This document shows positions 54,384-62,935 of a stretch of 64,000 nucleotides of DNA, in pieces; position 1 is the first letter of the stretch; each line of letters begins with the position of its first letter. The translations under genes and the position numbers were made by a program. The notes below the pieces were generated by a model, which was given only the letters and a program-made list of their open reading frames with translations, was not told the origin of the DNA and did not search any database. Source of the stretch: Shinella pollutisoli. GTDB taxonomy: Bacteria; Pseudomonadota; Alphaproteobacteria; Rhizobiales; Rhizobiaceae. Location of the stretch: the NCBI RefSeq assembly GCF_024609765.1, contig NZ_JANFDG010000026.1, positions 1-64,000 of the forward strand, in the 5' to 3' direction.

Positions 54384-54718
54384 GCGCGGTTTTCCCTGTC
54401 TTTGAGCCTGTAGCCCTGGCCCCAGACGGTCTCGATAGCGACACCGTGGAGCTGAAGCTTGCGGCGGATTTTGCAGACGAGGACATCGACGATCTTCTCT
54501 TCGGGTTCCTCCATCCGGTCGCTGTAGAGCACGGACATCAGGTAGCTCTTTGTGGCGAGTTCCCTCTTCATCAGGGCGCCGACCAGCCGGCTTTCGGTCG
54601 GCGTCAGCCCCCACTCGACCGGGGGATGCCACTCGGCCACGAGCAATTCCTCCAACTGGCGGACGCGTTCGGCGAGGCTCTCGTTCTTGGCGATCAGGGC
54701 TGCGACCATTTCATCCAT
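54380..54718 (-). CDS. CtrA-like winged-helix protein, receiver-less, 112 aa
   Basis: Residues 1-27 form a coiled coil (IAKNESLAERVRQLEELLV). Residues 34-110 are an OmpR-type winged helix with MEEPEEKIVDVLVCKIRRKL and IETVWGQGYRL, near-identical to the host CtrA block [20 protein letters not shown] and [11 protein letters not shown]. No receiver domain. It may bind CtrA sites independently of phosphorylation, dimerised by the coil. ATG 54718 overlaps the upstream gene stop. Confidence 0.85.
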   Translation of the reverse strand: MDEMVAALIAKNESLAERVRQLEELLVAEWHPPVEWGLTPTESRLVGALMKRELATKSYLMSVLYSDRMEEPEEKIVDVLVCKIRRKLQLHGVAIETVWGQGYRLKDRENRA

Positions 54719-55082
54719 GGCTGGCCGCCTTTCGGCGATAGCTTTGCCGATCGGCAAGCCGATAGCCCACGAAACGCTCACCGGTGATCACGACACCGAA
54801 CGGTCCCACCTTGGCCCGAAGTTTGCTTACGTGGCTCTCGACGACGGAGCTCGCAGGAGACTCCCCGAAGAGGAGCCGGTCGCCATAGAGCGCTTGGTAG
54901 AGCATGTCCTTGGTGACGATGTCGCGCACTGTCAAAGCGGCGAAGACGCGCCGTTCGGCGTTGGTGAGGCTCCACTCGACCGGAATGTTGACATCGTCGG
55001 GAACGAGGAGAGCTTCCAGCTCCCTCACACGCTGACGCAGAACCTCAATCTCGTCCTGCTGTGCCTGAATGAGGTCATCCAC
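54711..55082 (-). CDS. CtrA-like winged-helix protein, paralogue, 123 aa
   Basis: Same layout as the next gene: coiled coil (IEVLRQRVRELEALLV), then PVEWSLTNAERRVFAALTVRD, TKDMLYQALYGDR and VVESHVSKLRAKV, ending FVGYRLADR. The recognition helix is more divergent from CtrA (ESPASSVVESHVSKLR against [15 protein letters not shown]), so its DNA target may differ. GTG start. The two genes look like a tandem duplication. Confidence 0.8.
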   Translation of the reverse strand: MDDLIQAQQDEIEVLRQRVRELEALLVPDDVNIPVEWSLTNAERRVFAALTVRDIVTKDMLYQALYGDRLLFGESPASSVVESHVSKLRAKVGPFGVVITGERFVGYRLADRQSYRRKAASHG

Positions 55083-55887
55083 GGGCCTTCCTCCTGTTCA
55101 TGAAGAGGACGGAGGCGTAAGCGCGCCAGAAGGGAACCTTGCGCTCGATCGCGAAGCGCTTGGCCTCCCTTTCCAGCTCCTCCCCTTTCACCCTGATGAT
55201 CAGCGAAATGCGGTCGTCGTCGATCTCGCCCGCATACTCTTTCGCGAAAACAAGGCATTCGACGCCTCGGATCATGTGGGCGGAAACGGGTGCGGCACCC
55301 GATCTCACGCAAATGTCCAGAACACGGCGGGCGCCTACCGCGTAGCGCCGGCTCACCAGGCTGGCGATGGTGGAGATCGCCATCGTGTCGCCCGGGCGAA
55401 AGCGGGAGTACGGCGGTGGGTTCTTGAGGATGGTGACACCCGCTCGCTCGCAGACTTGGGCGATCGTCATCGCGTCCTCGTCACCGGCGGCGACGAGGGC
55501 GGAATGGAGCTGCGTCGGCGTCACGGAGATGCGGTCGCGGTTATGCCGAACGAACGCCCCGGCCCGCTTCTCCTCTTCCGGGGCTGCGACGACCAGCACA
55601 GGTATCAGCGGGATACCGCCGTGCGTGACCGCGGCGATCGCCGTGTGCTGGCCGTCGAGCACGTCGAGCCGCTCGTCGACGCGCGCAACGACCGGCGGCT
55701 TGAAGGCCGTCCAATCCCATTCCGAGACGATTTTGCGGATGAGACGGATCGACCGTTCGGAGAGGTCGCGTTGGTAGCGCGGATCGATGAAGAGCGACGC
55801 GGGCGGCACGATCTCGATTTCCGGCGGTGTTCCGGGCGCAGTCGCCGGTACGAGGTCGCCGAGCTGGAGAGGAGCGATCTGTCTCAT
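55075..55887 (-). CDS. ParB-like nuclease-domain protein, 270 aa
   Basis: ParB/Srx-like fold: IDPRYQRDLSERSIRLIRKI, PPVVARVDERLDVLDGQHTAIAAV (the DGQHT box replaces GERR), then RNRDRISVTPTQL. No clear helix-turn-helix for parS binding. Such proteins are common in transposable phages of rhizobia; role unknown. The C-terminal 130 residues are helical. Confidence 0.8.
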   Translation of the reverse strand: MRQIAPLQLGDLVPATAPGTPPEIEIVPPASLFIDPRYQRDLSERSIRLIRKIVSEWDWTAFKPPVVARVDERLDVLDGQHTAIAAVTHGGIPLIPVLVVAAPEEEKRAGAFVRHNRDRISVTPTQLHSALVAAGDEDAMTIAQVCERAGVTILKNPPPYSRFRPGDTMAISTIASLVSRRYAVGARRVLDICVRSGAAPVSAHMIRGVECLVFAKEYAGEIDDDRISLIIRVKGEELEREAKRFAIERKVPFWRAYASVLFMNRRKARG

Positions 55888-56195
55888 GGCTGCCTCCCGC
55901 CCGTGGATAGGGCGGTGAGGCGTTTCGCCAGTTCGGCCATGAAGCGACTGAAGTCCGGATCAAGCTGCTCGCGGGATTGTGCGCGGCACTCAGCTGCAAA
56001 ATCCATCAGTGTCCATGCCTCGAAACGCCCTCCATCGATGCGGCTGGCATCGGCTGTCTCGACGGCGGCAATTCTCCACCGCAGCAATTCGCTCGCAACG
56101 TCGCCAATGTCGTCTTCCGACAAAGGGGGAACATTCGCCCAGTTGCGGGTGGCGCATTCAAGGAAATGCACCGCTTCTTCGCGAGAAACGCTCAT
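55884..56195 (-). CDS. Unrecognised small phage protein, 103 aa
   Basis: Helical, acidic (REEAVHFLECATRNWANVPPL, VASELLRWRIAAVE). ATG overlaps the previous stop; conserved-looking but nameless. Confidence 0.6.
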   Translation of the reverse strand: MSVSREEAVHFLECATRNWANVPPLSEDDIGDVASELLRWRIAAVETADASRIDGGRFEAWTLMDFAAECRAQSREQLDPDFSRFMAELAKRLTALSTGGRQP

Positions 56196-56446
56196 GCCTG
56201 ATCCTTTCCGGAAGTGTCGAGGGCGTAGCCACCGCAGGTGTTAACAGCCAGGGCAATCCAGAGAGCGATCTTGCAGGCTTCGTCGTCGGAGCGCTGGCGG
56301 TGAAGGTCGACGGTCAGAACGTCGCGGCCGTCGGCATCGACGAGCGTCGCATGGCATTCGTCGGAAACCGTCAATGGGAGACGGACGCCCACCTTGAGGA
56401 GGTCTGCCGCGTATCGAGCGCGGGGTGCATTGGTTTCGCGGTTCAT
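56192..56446 (-). CDS. Unrecognised small phage protein, 84 aa
   Basis: Starts NRETNAPRARYAADLLKVGV; mostly beta then one helix (ACKIALWIALAVNTCG). ATG 56446 overlaps the previous stop. Function unknown. Confidence 0.6.
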   Translation of the reverse strand: MNRETNAPRARYAADLLKVGVRLPLTVSDECHATLVDADGRDVLTVDLHRQRSDDEACKIALWIALAVNTCGGYALDTSGKDQA

Positions 56447-56700
56447 GGCGCACCTGCCATTTCCCGCACGGCCTTGAGAGCCTGCTGGTTGAGCGCGCGG
56501 GCGGCGACGTAGGAGCCGGACGGGCAGACGCTGATCGGCATGACCTCGGCATTGGCGTCGAGGCCGAAGACAGCGTTGCATGCAAAGGCGACGGCCGCGG
56601 CCCGGCCGCCGGAGGAGGAGACGCGGCCGGCGCCGCAGCACGGGCACCGCGTCAGCTTCAGGAGAGCGCTTTCGCGCGCGGAGACGAGGGCGCGGGTCAC
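56443..56700 (-). CDS. Small Cys-containing phage protein, 85 aa
   Basis: RCPCCGAGR near residue 17 and a later single Cys pair partner (VAFACNAVFG, PISVCPSG) suggest a metal-binding knuckle. GTG start overlaps the stop of the upstream gene (GTGA). Unrecognised. Confidence 0.6.
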   Translation of the reverse strand: MTRALVSARESALLKLTRCPCCGAGRVSSSGGRAAAVAFACNAVFGLDANAEVMPISVCPSGSYVAARALNQQALKAVREMAGAP

Positions 56701-57053
56701 AGGACAAACCTCGCGTCGATAGCGGCATTTCTGGCTCTCAAGCCGAGCTTGTTCGCCTGATCGGGGAACTTTCCGACGAACCAATCGACGGCTCGGTCAA
56801 AATCCTCGGCGGTGGCCTCGATCCACCACTCGCGTTTTGGTGACCGCCCTTCCAAGCTGCAGGCGGAAAGCATTCCCACCCGAGCGGCGCAGGTCATAAA
56901 GGCGCCGATTTCGACCTGGCAGGCCAGCACCTTCTGCACGCCGATCGCCTCTAACTGTTCGGCAAGGCTGAACATCAACGGGTTGGACCATGCGCAGATC
57001 ATCCGCGCCGCCTCGGCGCGGATGGCGGAAGGCAAGGTGAAGATCTTCTCCAT
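56697..57053 (-). CDS. Unrecognised phage protein, 118 aa
   Basis: ATG 57053 (EKIFTLPSAIRAEAARMICAWS). Helical start, Cys-rich middle (ACQVEIGAFMTCAARVGMLSACSL), then a basic end. The frame is open to 57101 but the ATG fits the gap after the DUF3164 gene. No family known. Confidence 0.6.
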   Translation of the reverse strand: MEKIFTLPSAIRAEAARMICAWSNPLMFSLAEQLEAIGVQKVLACQVEIGAFMTCAARVGMLSACSLEGRSPKREWWIEATAEDFDRAVDWFVGKFPDQANKLGLRARNAAIDARFVL

Positions 57054-57064
57054 CGTCCCGCCCC

Positions 57065-57718
57065 TCACGCCTTGGCGAGGTCGATCGTCACCGGGCGCCA
57101 CCCTTCGGTGACGCTATCGCGACGATAGAACCGCATGTACTGCTTGGTGCCGGTGACGCGCATCGAATCGCGGATCGCGTCCATGGCCCGCTGCCAGCGC
57201 TCGTCGGCGATGTCCTGGCGTAGCAGCATGAAGATCTCGGCCCGGTTGATCCTGCCCTCCTTGTCGGTATTGAAGGCACGCGTCACGATTGACTGGATTT
57301 CCGGCCGGGCCTCGGCCGACCATTCGTTGAGGCACTCGTCGATCAGGCTCTTGGCGATATGCAGCTCCGGCCCGAAATCGATCTGGTCGGCAACCTGCAC
57401 CTGGACCTTCATGAGGCCGTCGAAGGTCTGATAGGTCCGGTTGCCCTTCACGCCGCCGATCCTCGCGCCGTATTCCTGCGCGAGAAGCGCGTCGAGGTCG
57501 CCGAGATCGACATTGCTGTAGCCGAGGAAGCGGCTGATCTGTGCGTTGAGCGCGATGGCATGCCCCATGATCTTGCGCACCACCTCGTCCTGCAGCTTGT
57601 CCTGCGGCTTGATGAGGGAAAGCGGCACCAGGGCGCCCTTGGCGTCCGGCATGTATTCCTTGCCGTTGACGATGACGACGCCGGTTTCGGGCTGTTCTTC
57701 GAGAATGCAGGTGTCCAT
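57065..57718 (-). CDS. DUF3164 protein of Mu-like phages, 217 aa
   Basis: DUF3164 signatures: GKEYMPDAKGALVPLSLIKPQDKLQDEVVRKI and NRAEIFMLLRQDIADERWQRAMDAI. Usual gene after the B protein block in transposable phages; function unknown, possibly DNA-metabolism related. Confidence 0.87.
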   Translation of the reverse strand: MDTCILEEQPETGVVIVNGKEYMPDAKGALVPLSLIKPQDKLQDEVVRKIMGHAIALNAQISRFLGYSNVDLGDLDALLAQEYGARIGGVKGNRTYQTFDGLMKVQVQVADQIDFGPELHIAKSLIDECLNEWSAEARPEIQSIVTRAFNTDKEGRINRAEIFMLLRQDIADERWQRAMDAIRDSMRVTGTKQYMRFYRRDSVTEGWRPVTIDLAKA

Positions 57719-57730
57719 GGCGCAGATCCT

Positions 57731-58030
57731 TCAGCGTTTCGTGAGGTGGGGGAGAGTTGGCCGGAAGGCGGTCACGTTGTCGCTCGTGCCGACGTCCGTG
57801 ATGTCCGCTGCCGCCTTCCGGTTTCTGAGAGCGTCGTTGCCGACCCTGAGGCGATGTTCGAGGATGCGGTTCTCCTCCTCGATCTCCTGGGCGAGTGCGA
57901 CGGCCGTGTTGAGCTTTCCGGCGATGACAAGGGCCTCGCCGTATCCGACGGCGCGGCCCGGCTGGAGGGCCGCTACAACGGTCCTCCGCAAATCTGCGAG
58001 GTGGTCGGAAAGGAGGGAGGCGAGGTTCAT
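57731..58030 (-). CDS. Unrecognised small phage protein, 99 aa
   Basis: Opens NLASLLSDHLADLRRTVVAAL, then a coiled-coil-like stretch (ALAQEIEEENRILEHRLRV) and a flexible end. Overlaps its neighbour's start. Similar in layout to the next gene, so possibly old paralogues. Confidence 0.6.
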   Translation of the reverse strand: MNLASLLSDHLADLRRTVVAALQPGRAVGYGEALVIAGKLNTAVALAQEIEEENRILEHRLRVGNDALRNRKAAADITDVGTSDNVTAFRPTLPHLTKR

Positions 58031-58314
58031 GACTTCCTCCCCTTGTCGAAATCGACCTGGACGATCTTGCTTTCCAGGGCGGCCGTCGCCTCGCTTTCGA
58101 GCGCGCGAGCGATTGCGTTCGCTTCTCCGGAACGAAGGATGGCGATCTCGCGCTCCAGGAGGGAGGCGAGCTTTAGGGCGTGCGAAAGCTCGATGACGAT
58201 GTCCCGCGCCTTGTGGGCCGGCAGCGCCTTGCCTTCTGCGGTGTACGGCAGGATGCTGCCGGTCACGTTCATGATGGTGGCGCTGAGTGTGGTGTCGTAG
58301 ACGGGGGACATCAT
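58027..58314 (-). CDS. Unrecognised small phage protein, 95 aa
   Basis: First ATG 58314 overlaps the MuB stop (ATGA). Middle is a helical bundle (HKARDIVIELSHALKLASLLEREIAIL). No family recognised. Confidence 0.6.
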   Translation of the reverse strand: MMSPVYDTTLSATIMNVTGSILPYTAEGKALPAHKARDIVIELSHALKLASLLEREIAILRSGEANAIARALESEATAALESKIVQVDFDKGRKS

Positions 58315-59333
58315 GCCAGTTCCCCCATGTCGCGGTTGCGCCAGGCCGCCGTCAGGTGCTTGAGCGAGATATCCTCGCCGGCACCGAGGGCGGACACGGC
58401 GGCCGCCCGGACCGTGCGGTCGATGTTTCGCAGCGCGCCCGGCTTGGAAGCGATGCCCGAAAGGAACCTGACGCAATCGGCATCCTCGATCCCCCAGGCG
58501 TCGATCAGCATACGGGCGTCTCCCGCAGGATCGCGTTCCGTCGCCAGGCGCAGGTCGAAGCGCGTCAGGACCTGGGCGCGGCTGGCGATCGAGCCGCGAT
58601 CCTTCAGGAAAGCCGTGCCTGTGTCCTCGTTACCGATCAGGGTGACGCCGCACTTGTAAATGTCTACGAAGTGCCGGAGCTGGTTGATCGCCTCGGGAAC
58701 GAGATTCTGCGCCTCGTCGACGATGAGCAGCGAACCTTCGCCGATCCGTTGGAGCTTGCGGCCGATGGCCCGCACGAGGCGGGCCGGATTGTGTTCGTGC
58801 ACGTCGAGTTCCATCGCCAGCTCGACCAGCATGCCGTGGACGGTTTTCGTATGGGGGCTCACCGTCGCGATCCAGCAATGCGGGCGTGTGTCGACGAAGT
58901 GCCGCGCGGCGGTCGTCTTGCCCGCGCCGGAGGGCAGCACGACCATCGTGAAACCCGCGGTAAGCTGCGACTGGAGCAGAACGTTGTAGACCTCGGCGCC
59001 GGTCGCCGTGCGAATGAACTTCGGCGATACGGGCAGGCTGGCGGCGATGCCCGCGCTCTCCTCCAGTGCATCCAGCCAGTTGTTGACGTCGTCGTTGACG
59101 TTGGCGAGCACACCCGGATAGTTCCCGTTGGACCATTGGCTGAAGGTGCCGTCTTTCACGCCGGTACGGCGGCTGACCTCGGCCTTGTTCCAGCCGTGTT
59201 CGCGGGCGACGTCGATGACGCGGGAAAGCAGCTTCCGCCACCGCTCGATCTCGGCGGGACCGTGCTTGGATACGAAGTCCTGCGCCGGGGCGGGAAACTT
59301 CCATTCCGGAATTGTGTTCATAGGCTTTTTCAT
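58311..59333 (-). CDS. Transposition target ATPase MuB, 340 aa
   Basis: AAA+ ATPase that picks target DNA and stimulates the transposase. N-terminal helix-turn-helix at about 46-70 (EHGWNKAEVSRRTGVKDGTF); Walker A LPSGAGKTT (133-141) and Walker B LLIVDEAQN at about 197-205. ATG 59333 has AAGGA eight bases upstream; a second ATG at 59321 would drop four residues. Confidence 0.93.
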   Translation of the reverse strand: MKKPMNTIPEWKFPAPAQDFVSKHGPAEIERWRKLLSRVIDVAREHGWNKAEVSRRTGVKDGTFSQWSNGNYPGVLANVNDDVNNWLDALEESAGIAASLPVSPKFIRTATGAEVYNVLLQSQLTAGFTMVVLPSGAGKTTAARHFVDTRPHCWIATVSPHTKTVHGMLVELAMELDVHEHNPARLVRAIGRKLQRIGEGSLLIVDEAQNLVPEAINQLRHFVDIYKCGVTLIGNEDTGTAFLKDRGSIASRAQVLTRFDLRLATERDPAGDARMLIDAWGIEDADCVRFLSGIASKPGALRNIDRTVRAAAVSALGAGEDISLKHLTAAWRNRDMGELA

Positions 59334-59358
59334 TTAGGGTTCCTTCTGTTTCATTGGT

Positions 59359-59386
59359 GCGGGCCTTTTGGCCCGCTATTTTTTTT
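59359..59386 (+). terminator. Terminator on the + strand between muB and muA
   Basis: GCGGGCC, loop TTTT, GGCCCGC, then TA and eight T. On the + strand this is a textbook rho-independent signal, oriented against the A-B operon; read on the minus strand it lacks a T-run. It would stop antisense transcripts coming from the muB side before they enter the transposase gene. Confidence 0.75.
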
Positions 59387-59399
59387 GGAACCGAACGCA

Positions 59400-61400
59400 C
59401 TACTTCTCGGCCCTGTGCTTGCGGCCCGGCGCGATAGCTGCCGGTCGATCCCCTTGCGGGAATGGGAGGATGGCGGCGTCGCCGCCTGCCAGGCGCGCGA
59501 GCCCCCGGCTTAAATTGTCCTGGTATTGATGCGCGTCGATCGTCTCGACCGGAGCGGCCTGCCGGCGCGTGATGAGGCGCGTGACCTTCGGCCGGGCGGT
59601 TTTCGGCGCCGGGGCGTCGGCGCGCTCGCCGCGCCTCATCAACTCCTTCAACTGCACGTCGCCGAGCCGGCGCGCAGCGTCCTTCTGCGCCTTCAGGGAC
59701 TTCGCGGCCGCGCTCTCCGCACGGGCTGTCTCTCGGGCGGACGCCTGGCAGTCGAAGCCGGTCTTGGCGACGCAGGCAGCGTCGCAGATAAACCGATCGT
59801 CCTTGTCGTAGACCTTGACCGTCCCGTGCAGATCGGAAGGATCGAAACGCACCGTCAGCTTCCTGCCGATCCACTCGTTCAGCTCGCGCGCGTGGTAGCG
59901 GTTGCCGAAGAGATGGACGGCGCCTGCGGGCTTGCGTGCGGTCACGGTCTCGGCGGTGAGCATCCAAAGGGACCGCTGCATGGGGCTGGCGAAGCGCACG
60001 AGGTTTGCCGGATCGGCCATGCTCTCCGCGAAGGTGGCGTCGAAGCTGCGGCCCCTGGCGGTCTCGGTCTCGCGGCCGATGCGGGCATTGTGTTCGGCGA
60101 TCCGGGCGGCGACGTGCTTTTCGAGCTGCTCGATCGGCACGGCCCACTTGCCGTAGTTCTCCGGCTTGTGCGCCGGACTGCGCCCCGTATAGGCGCCGGC
60201 CATGTCGGGATGTTTGCAGATTTCCTCGGCGAGGTCGCGCCAGGCGCGCTCGATCGGCTTGGATCGGCCGGAATAGGGCTTCACGAAGCGGCCCTCGATG
60301 CCGAGCGTCTTCAGGAGGCCCGAGACCTCGTCCTCCGTGATCTTGAAACGGAAACGGCGTCCTGTCTTTCCCGATATCTTCTTCGAGGCGAAGGCCTTTC
60401 CGTTGTCCATGTAGAGACGCTCGGGAATGCCGTGTTCCTCGACCATCCGGCCGACGATGGTGCGGACCGCCTCCCAGGTCTCGGCCTCGGTCAACGTCCA
60501 TGAGAGGATCTTGCGCGAATAGAGGTCCTGCGTCGCCATGAGATAGACGCGGGTCGGCTTGTCGCGCCCGGGGAACTGCACATGCAGGTCGAGCTTGTGA
60601 CCGTCCGTATTGACATACTGCATCGCCATCAGATGGGCGACCGAGCGCTGCTGGGCGGGGAGGAGCTTGCGCGCCTCCTCCTTGCCCTTGCGGGCGAGGA
60701 TCTGTACGGCGCGGGGAACCTTGACGTTCATTCGCCGGCGCAGGGCCCACTCGGCGGGGATCGGCGCCCAGCCCTTCTCCTTTGCAACCTCGACCATGCG
60801 GCGGTAGCAGGAGGAGAACGTCGCCCCCTCTGGCCGCAGATAGTCGGAGGCAAGCACATCCCAGGCGTCGGGATGGCATTCCGCCGTCTGTGTCTCCTCG
60901 CCGTTCGCGGCTGCGCTCTCTGGGGCCAGCGCGGCAAGCCAGTCCTGCCGCGCCTTTCCCTCGACCTTCTTTCGCCATTCGTAGAGCGACGAGCGGGCGA
61001 TCTCGAACTTGTCTTCGCAGAAGGCCGTGGCCTGCCTGGCGCTGATACCGGCCGCGCGCATGCCGTCCCAGGCGGTCAGCACGTCGAGACGCCTCTGGCA
61101 GACGGCGCGCTGCGCATCCGTCAGGGCTTCGAAGCGCCGCCAAAGCAGGTTTGAATCCGCCTTTTCGGGGATGGCGGGTGCGGCTTCGAGAAAGGCAAGC
61201 TTCGAGCGCGCCGCCTCGGGCAGCAGGGAATAGTGGTACTCGTAGCCGCCGCCACCATCCCGGCCTGAGAGCTTCCGGCATTTTGTCGTGTTCAGGCGCC
61301 ATCCCTCGCGGATGACGATCCTGGCGAGGCTTGGCACCGCTGCCGGCAGGCCGGGCAGCTTCGCGGCGGCAAGCTCCGCGAGGGTGAACCACTCCTTCAT
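59400..61400 (-). CDS. Transposase A (MuA-like), 666 aa
   Basis: DDE recombinase that cuts and joins the prophage ends. N-terminal HTH_Tnp-Mu domains (FTLAELAAAKLPGLPA; a Leu-rich HTH_Mu_2-like part at about 95-145), integrase core with D266 (YVNTDGHKLD), D332 (LYMDNGKAF) and E384 (IERAWRDL), spaced as in Mu, then the Mu-transposase C-terminal domain (FGNRYHARELNEWIGRKLTV). All catalytic residues are present. Confidence 0.96.
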   Translation of the reverse strand: MKEWFTLAELAAAKLPGLPAAVPSLARIVIREGWRLNTTKCRKLSGRDGGGGYEYHYSLLPEAARSKLAFLEAAPAIPEKADSNLLWRRFEALTDAQRAVCQRRLDVLTAWDGMRAAGISARQATAFCEDKFEIARSSLYEWRKKVEGKARQDWLAALAPESAAANGEETQTAECHPDAWDVLASDYLRPEGATFSSCYRRMVEVAKEKGWAPIPAEWALRRRMNVKVPRAVQILARKGKEEARKLLPAQQRSVAHLMAMQYVNTDGHKLDLHVQFPGRDKPTRVYLMATQDLYSRKILSWTLTEAETWEAVRTIVGRMVEEHGIPERLYMDNGKAFASKKISGKTGRRFRFKITEDEVSGLLKTLGIEGRFVKPYSGRSKPIERAWRDLAEEICKHPDMAGAYTGRSPAHKPENYGKWAVPIEQLEKHVAARIAEHNARIGRETETARGRSFDATFAESMADPANLVRFASPMQRSLWMLTAETVTARKPAGAVHLFGNRYHARELNEWIGRKLTVRFDPSDLHGTVKVYDKDDRFICDAACVAKTGFDCQASARETARAESAAAKSLKAQKDAARRLGDVQLKELMRRGERADAPAPKTARPKVTRLITRRQAAPVETIDAHQYQDNLSRGLARLAGGDAAILPFPQGDRPAAIAPGRKHRAEK

Positions 61401-61624
61401 ACCCGGCCGCCCTTCTTCTCGGCCATCCAGGCACGAATGTCGGCCTCGTGTTCGCGGCAGAACATCAGCGTGGCCCGGATCGCGATGATGCGGTCCATGA
61501 GCATGACGCGCTGCTCTTCCTTCATCCGGCCCTCGCGCACCAGGCGTGGATAGAGCTTCTGCCGCTCGGCGATTTCCCGGTCGACCTCGGCGATCTGTCC
61601 GATAATGGAGATTTTCCCGGCCAT
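61397..61624 (-). CDS. Small coiled phage protein upstream of MuA, 75 aa
   Basis: Mostly helix: GQIAEVDREIAERQKLYPRLVREG and AIRATLMFCREHEADIRAWM. Overlaps muA (ATGA) and the preceding gene, so one transcript. Role unknown. Confidence 0.65.
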   Translation of the reverse strand: MAGKISIIGQIAEVDREIAERQKLYPRLVREGRMKEEQRVMLMDRIIAIRATLMFCREHEADIRAWMAEKKGGRV

Positions 61625-62085
61625 CAGCGTTCTCCGCGCCGGATGCGGACGGGCGTCGCCGTCAGCTTGCGGATCTCGGCGGTGATGGCCCGTTGCTCCT
61701 GGCGGAGCCGCTCGACTTCCGCGAGCCGTGCCTCGTCGCCCTGAAGCAGGAGAAGGCCGTCCTCGGAAACGATGACGTCCCAAAGCCACACGGCGCCCGT
61801 CGCCCGCACGAAGGCCTTGAACCGCACCAAACTGACGTCGTGGCCTTCCTTGCTTTCGGCCGTATAGGCGTCGAGCGAGGCCTTGGAGATGGAGGGCAGG
61901 CCGAGATAGGTCGCCATGCGGGCCGCGATCGTCGGGCGGTCGAAGGGGCATTCGCGGATGGCGCGGGCCATCTCGCGCCGCAGGCGGCTGCGGAAACGCG
62001 CGATGTCGATCCGCTCGACGGGCGAGCGGGTCGGATAGACCGGCTCGGCGAAGAAATCGGCCTGGGCGGGGTCGGGCTTTGTCAT
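61624..62085 (-). CDS. Unrecognised early phage protein, 153 aa
   Basis: Helix-turn-helix-like core (AIRECPFDRPTIAARMATYLGLPSISKASLDAYTA) suggests DNA binding, followed by a helical C-terminus rich in Arg/Glu. Between ParB-like and MuA-linked genes. Could be an early regulator; similar proteins occur beside MuA in rhizobial phages as I recall. Confidence 0.65.
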   Translation of the reverse strand: MTKPDPAQADFFAEPVYPTRSPVERIDIARFRSRLRREMARAIRECPFDRPTIAARMATYLGLPSISKASLDAYTAESKEGHDVSLVRFKAFVRATGAVWLWDVIVSEDGLLLLQGDEARLAEVERLRQEQRAITAEIRKLTATPVRIRRGER

Positions 62086-62933
62086 GCCGCTTTCCCTTCC
62101 CGCTTGATCTCGCCCATGAGGTCGGCAAGGCCGGTATCCGGCTCGACGCCGATATGGACGAGGAATTCGTGCCGCGTCTGCTCGCTGGCGCCATCCCAGG
62201 CGGCGATGAGCTTGTTCAGGAGCGCCGCCTGCAGGTCGACCGCCGGCTTCTCCGGCTTCAGCCAGGAGAGCGCCAGCTTCAGGTCCGGCTTTTCCTTCAG
62301 CGCGGCGGCGATGCGCAGCTGGTCGTCGGCCGGCAGCTTTGCAAGCTTCAGGAGCTTCGACTGGTCCGTCTCCGCTTCCGTGCCGCGCACGGCCGCGCGT
62401 AGGATCGGGTGCAGGTTCTGGCCGATGCGGTTGGCGCGCTTATACTTGTCGGGACTGAAGCCGAGGCGCTCTTGAACGCTCTTTGCAAGCTCGCGTCCGT
62501 TGGAGAATACCGAAGGGGCATAATGCCCCTTCGGGTCACGATCACTGTTTTTCTCGATCTTTCCGTGCTGATCTTCCCAAAGCTCACGGTATTTCAGCAC
62601 GAAGATGGCGCGGTCGAGGGCGGAAAGCTCGTTGCGATAGAGGTTCTCAGCAATCTCCATCATCTGCGCCTCGGCGCCGTCCGCCTGCACCACGAGCGCG
62701 TCCAACTCCTCCCAACCGATAATGTCGGCGGCGGCGCAGCGGTGCCCGCCTACGATCAGGGTGAAGGGCGTGGCGCCCTTGTTCTTCGCGGGCGTGCGGC
62801 GCACCGTGATAGGTGAAATCTGCCCGCGCTCCTCGAAGGATGCGCCGATGGCGGCCGCTACGTCCATGTCCACCGGGCGCAGGCGCTCGCCGCGGAAGAG
62901 GTCTTTCAGTTTCAGTCGGATGAGTTCGGCCAT
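62082..62933 (-). CDS. ParB-like protein, 283 aa
   Basis: N-terminal ParB/Srx nuclease-like domain: LRPVDMDVAAAIGASFEERGQISPITVRR and VGGHRCAAADIIGWEELDALVV, with an NLYRNELSALDRA helix as in chromosomal ParB. A helix-turn-helix (LAKSVQERLGFSPDKYKRAN) follows. Resembles plasmid/chromosome partition ParB, but no ParA is seen. May bind phage DNA or the ends. Confidence 0.83.
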   Translation of the reverse strand: MAELIRLKLKDLFRGERLRPVDMDVAAAIGASFEERGQISPITVRRTPAKNKGATPFTLIVGGHRCAAADIIGWEELDALVVQADGAEAQMMEIAENLYRNELSALDRAIFVLKYRELWEDQHGKIEKNSDRDPKGHYAPSVFSNGRELAKSVQERLGFSPDKYKRANRIGQNLHPILRAAVRGTEAETDQSKLLKLAKLPADDQLRIAAALKEKPDLKLALSWLKPEKPAVDLQAALLNKLIAAWDGASEQTRHEFLVHIGVEPDTGLADLMGEIKREGKAA

Positions 62934-62935
62934 GC

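Noticed and set aside
58630-61434. 934-aa minus frame overlapping muA and muB in another frame
   Set aside because: Low-complexity Arg-rich shadow; MuA catalytic residues lie in the other frame.
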